Positions 4,756 to 5,431 of a stretch of 5,431 nt of DNA are shown here, piece after piece. Origin of the DNA: an uncultured Acidobacteriota bacterium (lineage in GTDB: Bacteria > Acidobacteriota > Thermoanaerobaculia > Gp7-AA8); assembly GCA_946887105.1 (NCBI GenBank), contig CAMPKJ010000310.1, forward strand, positions 1 to 5,431, read 5' to 3'. The position numbers were made by a program, and so were the translations under genes. Under the pieces are notes generated by a model, which worked only from the letters and a program-made list of their open reading frames with translations, ran no database searches and had not been told where the DNA came from. The stretch's first letter is position 1. Each line of letters begins with the position of its first letter.

Positions 4756-5431
4756 CGTCGCTCTCGACCAGCGCGAAGAGCCGCTCGCGATTGCGAAAGA
4801 GCGCGACGTTGCGCGCGACGTTGCGCGGACGCAGCGTTCCGTCGGTCAGTGTGGTGAAGGTGCGGTGAAACCGCTCCCATTGCCGCAATGCGCGCAACCG
4901 CATTCCGGCCAGACCTCGCGGCATCGGGACCTTCTCGCCGGGCGCGTGCGCGTGAACCGGCGCGGGCTCGATTCCGGCGAACAGGTTCATGAGTTTGTCC
5001 GACGGTTTTTTTTTCTTGTTCACCCACAACTGCTCGGCGGCGAGGAGCAGCGCCTCGTGCGGAGGTGGATTCGCGGAAAACTCCGCCGGAGTGGGCGCGC
5101 CGAGCAGGATGATCGCGAGCGAGACCGTCACGTGAATCCAGCCCGTGATGTGGCGCCGGTCCCACTCCGTCTCGAGCGACTTCCAGTCGAACTTCGTCTC
5201 GCCCGATCGCAGCAGCAGCGCCACATCGAGCAGCGATCGCAGTTCCCCTTCGAAGCGATGATGGCGCGAGACGTGGGTGACGACGTGCGCGAAGAACTCA
5301 TCCGGCGCCAGCGCCGGCGCAGTCAGGCCATACCCGAGGTCGACGACGCGCGCCGTCGACCAGGCAGCCTCCAGTCCTGCCGGGTCGTCCGGCGCAGAGT
5401 CGAGCATCGCGTGCAACTCCAGGCTCGGGGA
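4715..5431 (-). CDS. Nucleotidyltransferase-family protein (N), C-terminal part only
   Basis: The last 238 residues of a protein resembling the uncharacterised nucleotidyltransferase family (NTP_transf_5 type) that accompanies many lasso clusters. Visible hallmarks are a SLELHAML stretch at the window edge (family pattern ELHW-like), then LAPDEFFAHVVTHVSRHH followed by LRSLLDVALLL at about 5210-5311, then FDWKSLETEWDRR and a helix ending IILLGAPTP. A TTG at 5416 could formally start a shorter ORF, but the five in-frame codons before it fit the family, so the gene runs off the window. The catalytic GS...DxD region expected near the N-terminus is not visible and activity cannot be judged. In the pseudomycoidin cluster a protein of this kind acts on the phosphorylated lasso tail; a similar step after the kinase is inferred here. 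The last 13 residues are encoded opposite the end of the kinase gene. The strand contains an A9 run encoding three lysines. Confidence 0.75.
   Translation of the reverse strand, partial: SPSLELHAMLDSAPDDPAGLEAAWSTARVVDLGYGLTAPALAPDEFFAHVVTHVSRHHRFEGELRSLLDVALLLRSGETKFDWKSLETEWDRRHITGWIHVTVSLAIILLGAPTPAEFSANPPPHEALLLAAEQLWVNKKKKPSDKLMNLFAGIEPAPVHAHAPGEKVPMPRGLAGMRLRALRQWERFHRTFTTLTDGTLRPRNVARNVALFRNRERLFALVESDANRSASPTEPPSR
4801..4824. repeat. Perfect 12-bp tandem duplication within the nucleotidyltransferase gene
   Basis: GCGCGACGTTGC occurs twice back to back. On the minus strand it encodes the in-frame repeat RNVA-RNVA near the C-terminus. It probably arose by slippage and preserves the frame. 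Confidence 0.7.
5006..5014. repeat. Nine-base T/A homopolymer inside the nucleotidyltransferase gene
   Basis: T9 on the plus strand, A9 in the coding sense, read as AAG AAA AAA AAA after Asn (Lys-Lys-Lys-Lys). It is the longest homopolymer I see in this GC-rich window. The frame is intact as given, with family-like sequence on both sides. Confidence 0.85.

Noticed and set aside
4715..5416. TTG 5416 as a genuine start of a 233-residue protein
   Set aside because: In-frame codons continue upstream to the window edge and match the family's ELHW-like segment, and the catalytic half of the family would be missing, so the frame is a truncated view of a longer gene.

Overview
The window is almost entirely one compact lasso-peptide biosynthetic gene cluster, cut at both ends. 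The DNA is GC-rich (roughly two thirds GC by eye), densely coding and uses GTG starts readily. The leader-binding protein (B1) and leader protease (B2) are separate genes, not fused as in the microcin J25-type proteobacterial clusters. That split, together with an HPr-kinase-like protein and a nucleotidyltransferase, suggests a high-GC soil or sediment bacterium outside the classical proteobacterial type, for example Acidobacteriota or Gemmatimonadota. The sequence alone does not settle the phylum.

Layout: (1) Plus strand, 3-2748: the core machinery. It consists of a PqqD-like RiPP recognition protein (B1, N-terminus outside the window), a transglutaminase-fold leader peptidase (B2), an asparagine-synthetase-like macrolactam synthetase (C), and a 52-residue precursor (A) with its own good Shine-Dalgarno and a plausible sigma70-type promoter inside the end of C. 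(2) Minus strand, 3826-2753: a winged-helix plus Rossmann O-methyltransferase, convergent with A and separated from it by 4 bases. (3) Plus strand, 3853-4755: an HPr-kinase-like P-loop kinase (K), divergent from the methyltransferase across 26 bases. (4) Minus strand, 5431-4715: the C-terminal part of a nucleotidyltransferase-family protein (N), whose 3' end overlaps that of K by 41 bases. No transporter or regulator gene is visible.

Proposed pathway: B1 binds the YxxPxL motif of the leader (Y22, P25, L27). B2 cuts after Q38, with Thr at position -2. C adenylates the side chain of D47 and joins it to the amino group of G39. The predicted core is GTFAGVGADSGIYS, with a 9-residue Gly-Asp ring and only a 5-residue tail. 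K probably phosphorylates the C-terminal Ser, as in paeninodin-type clusters; N may elaborate that phosphate; and the methyltransferase, which keeps the catalytic His of hydroxyl O-methyltransferases, could act on the penultimate Tyr or on the C-terminus. The unusual points are the very short tail, the concentration of three possible tailoring enzymes on a tail ending Ile-Tyr-Ser, and the alternating, overlapping gene orientation.
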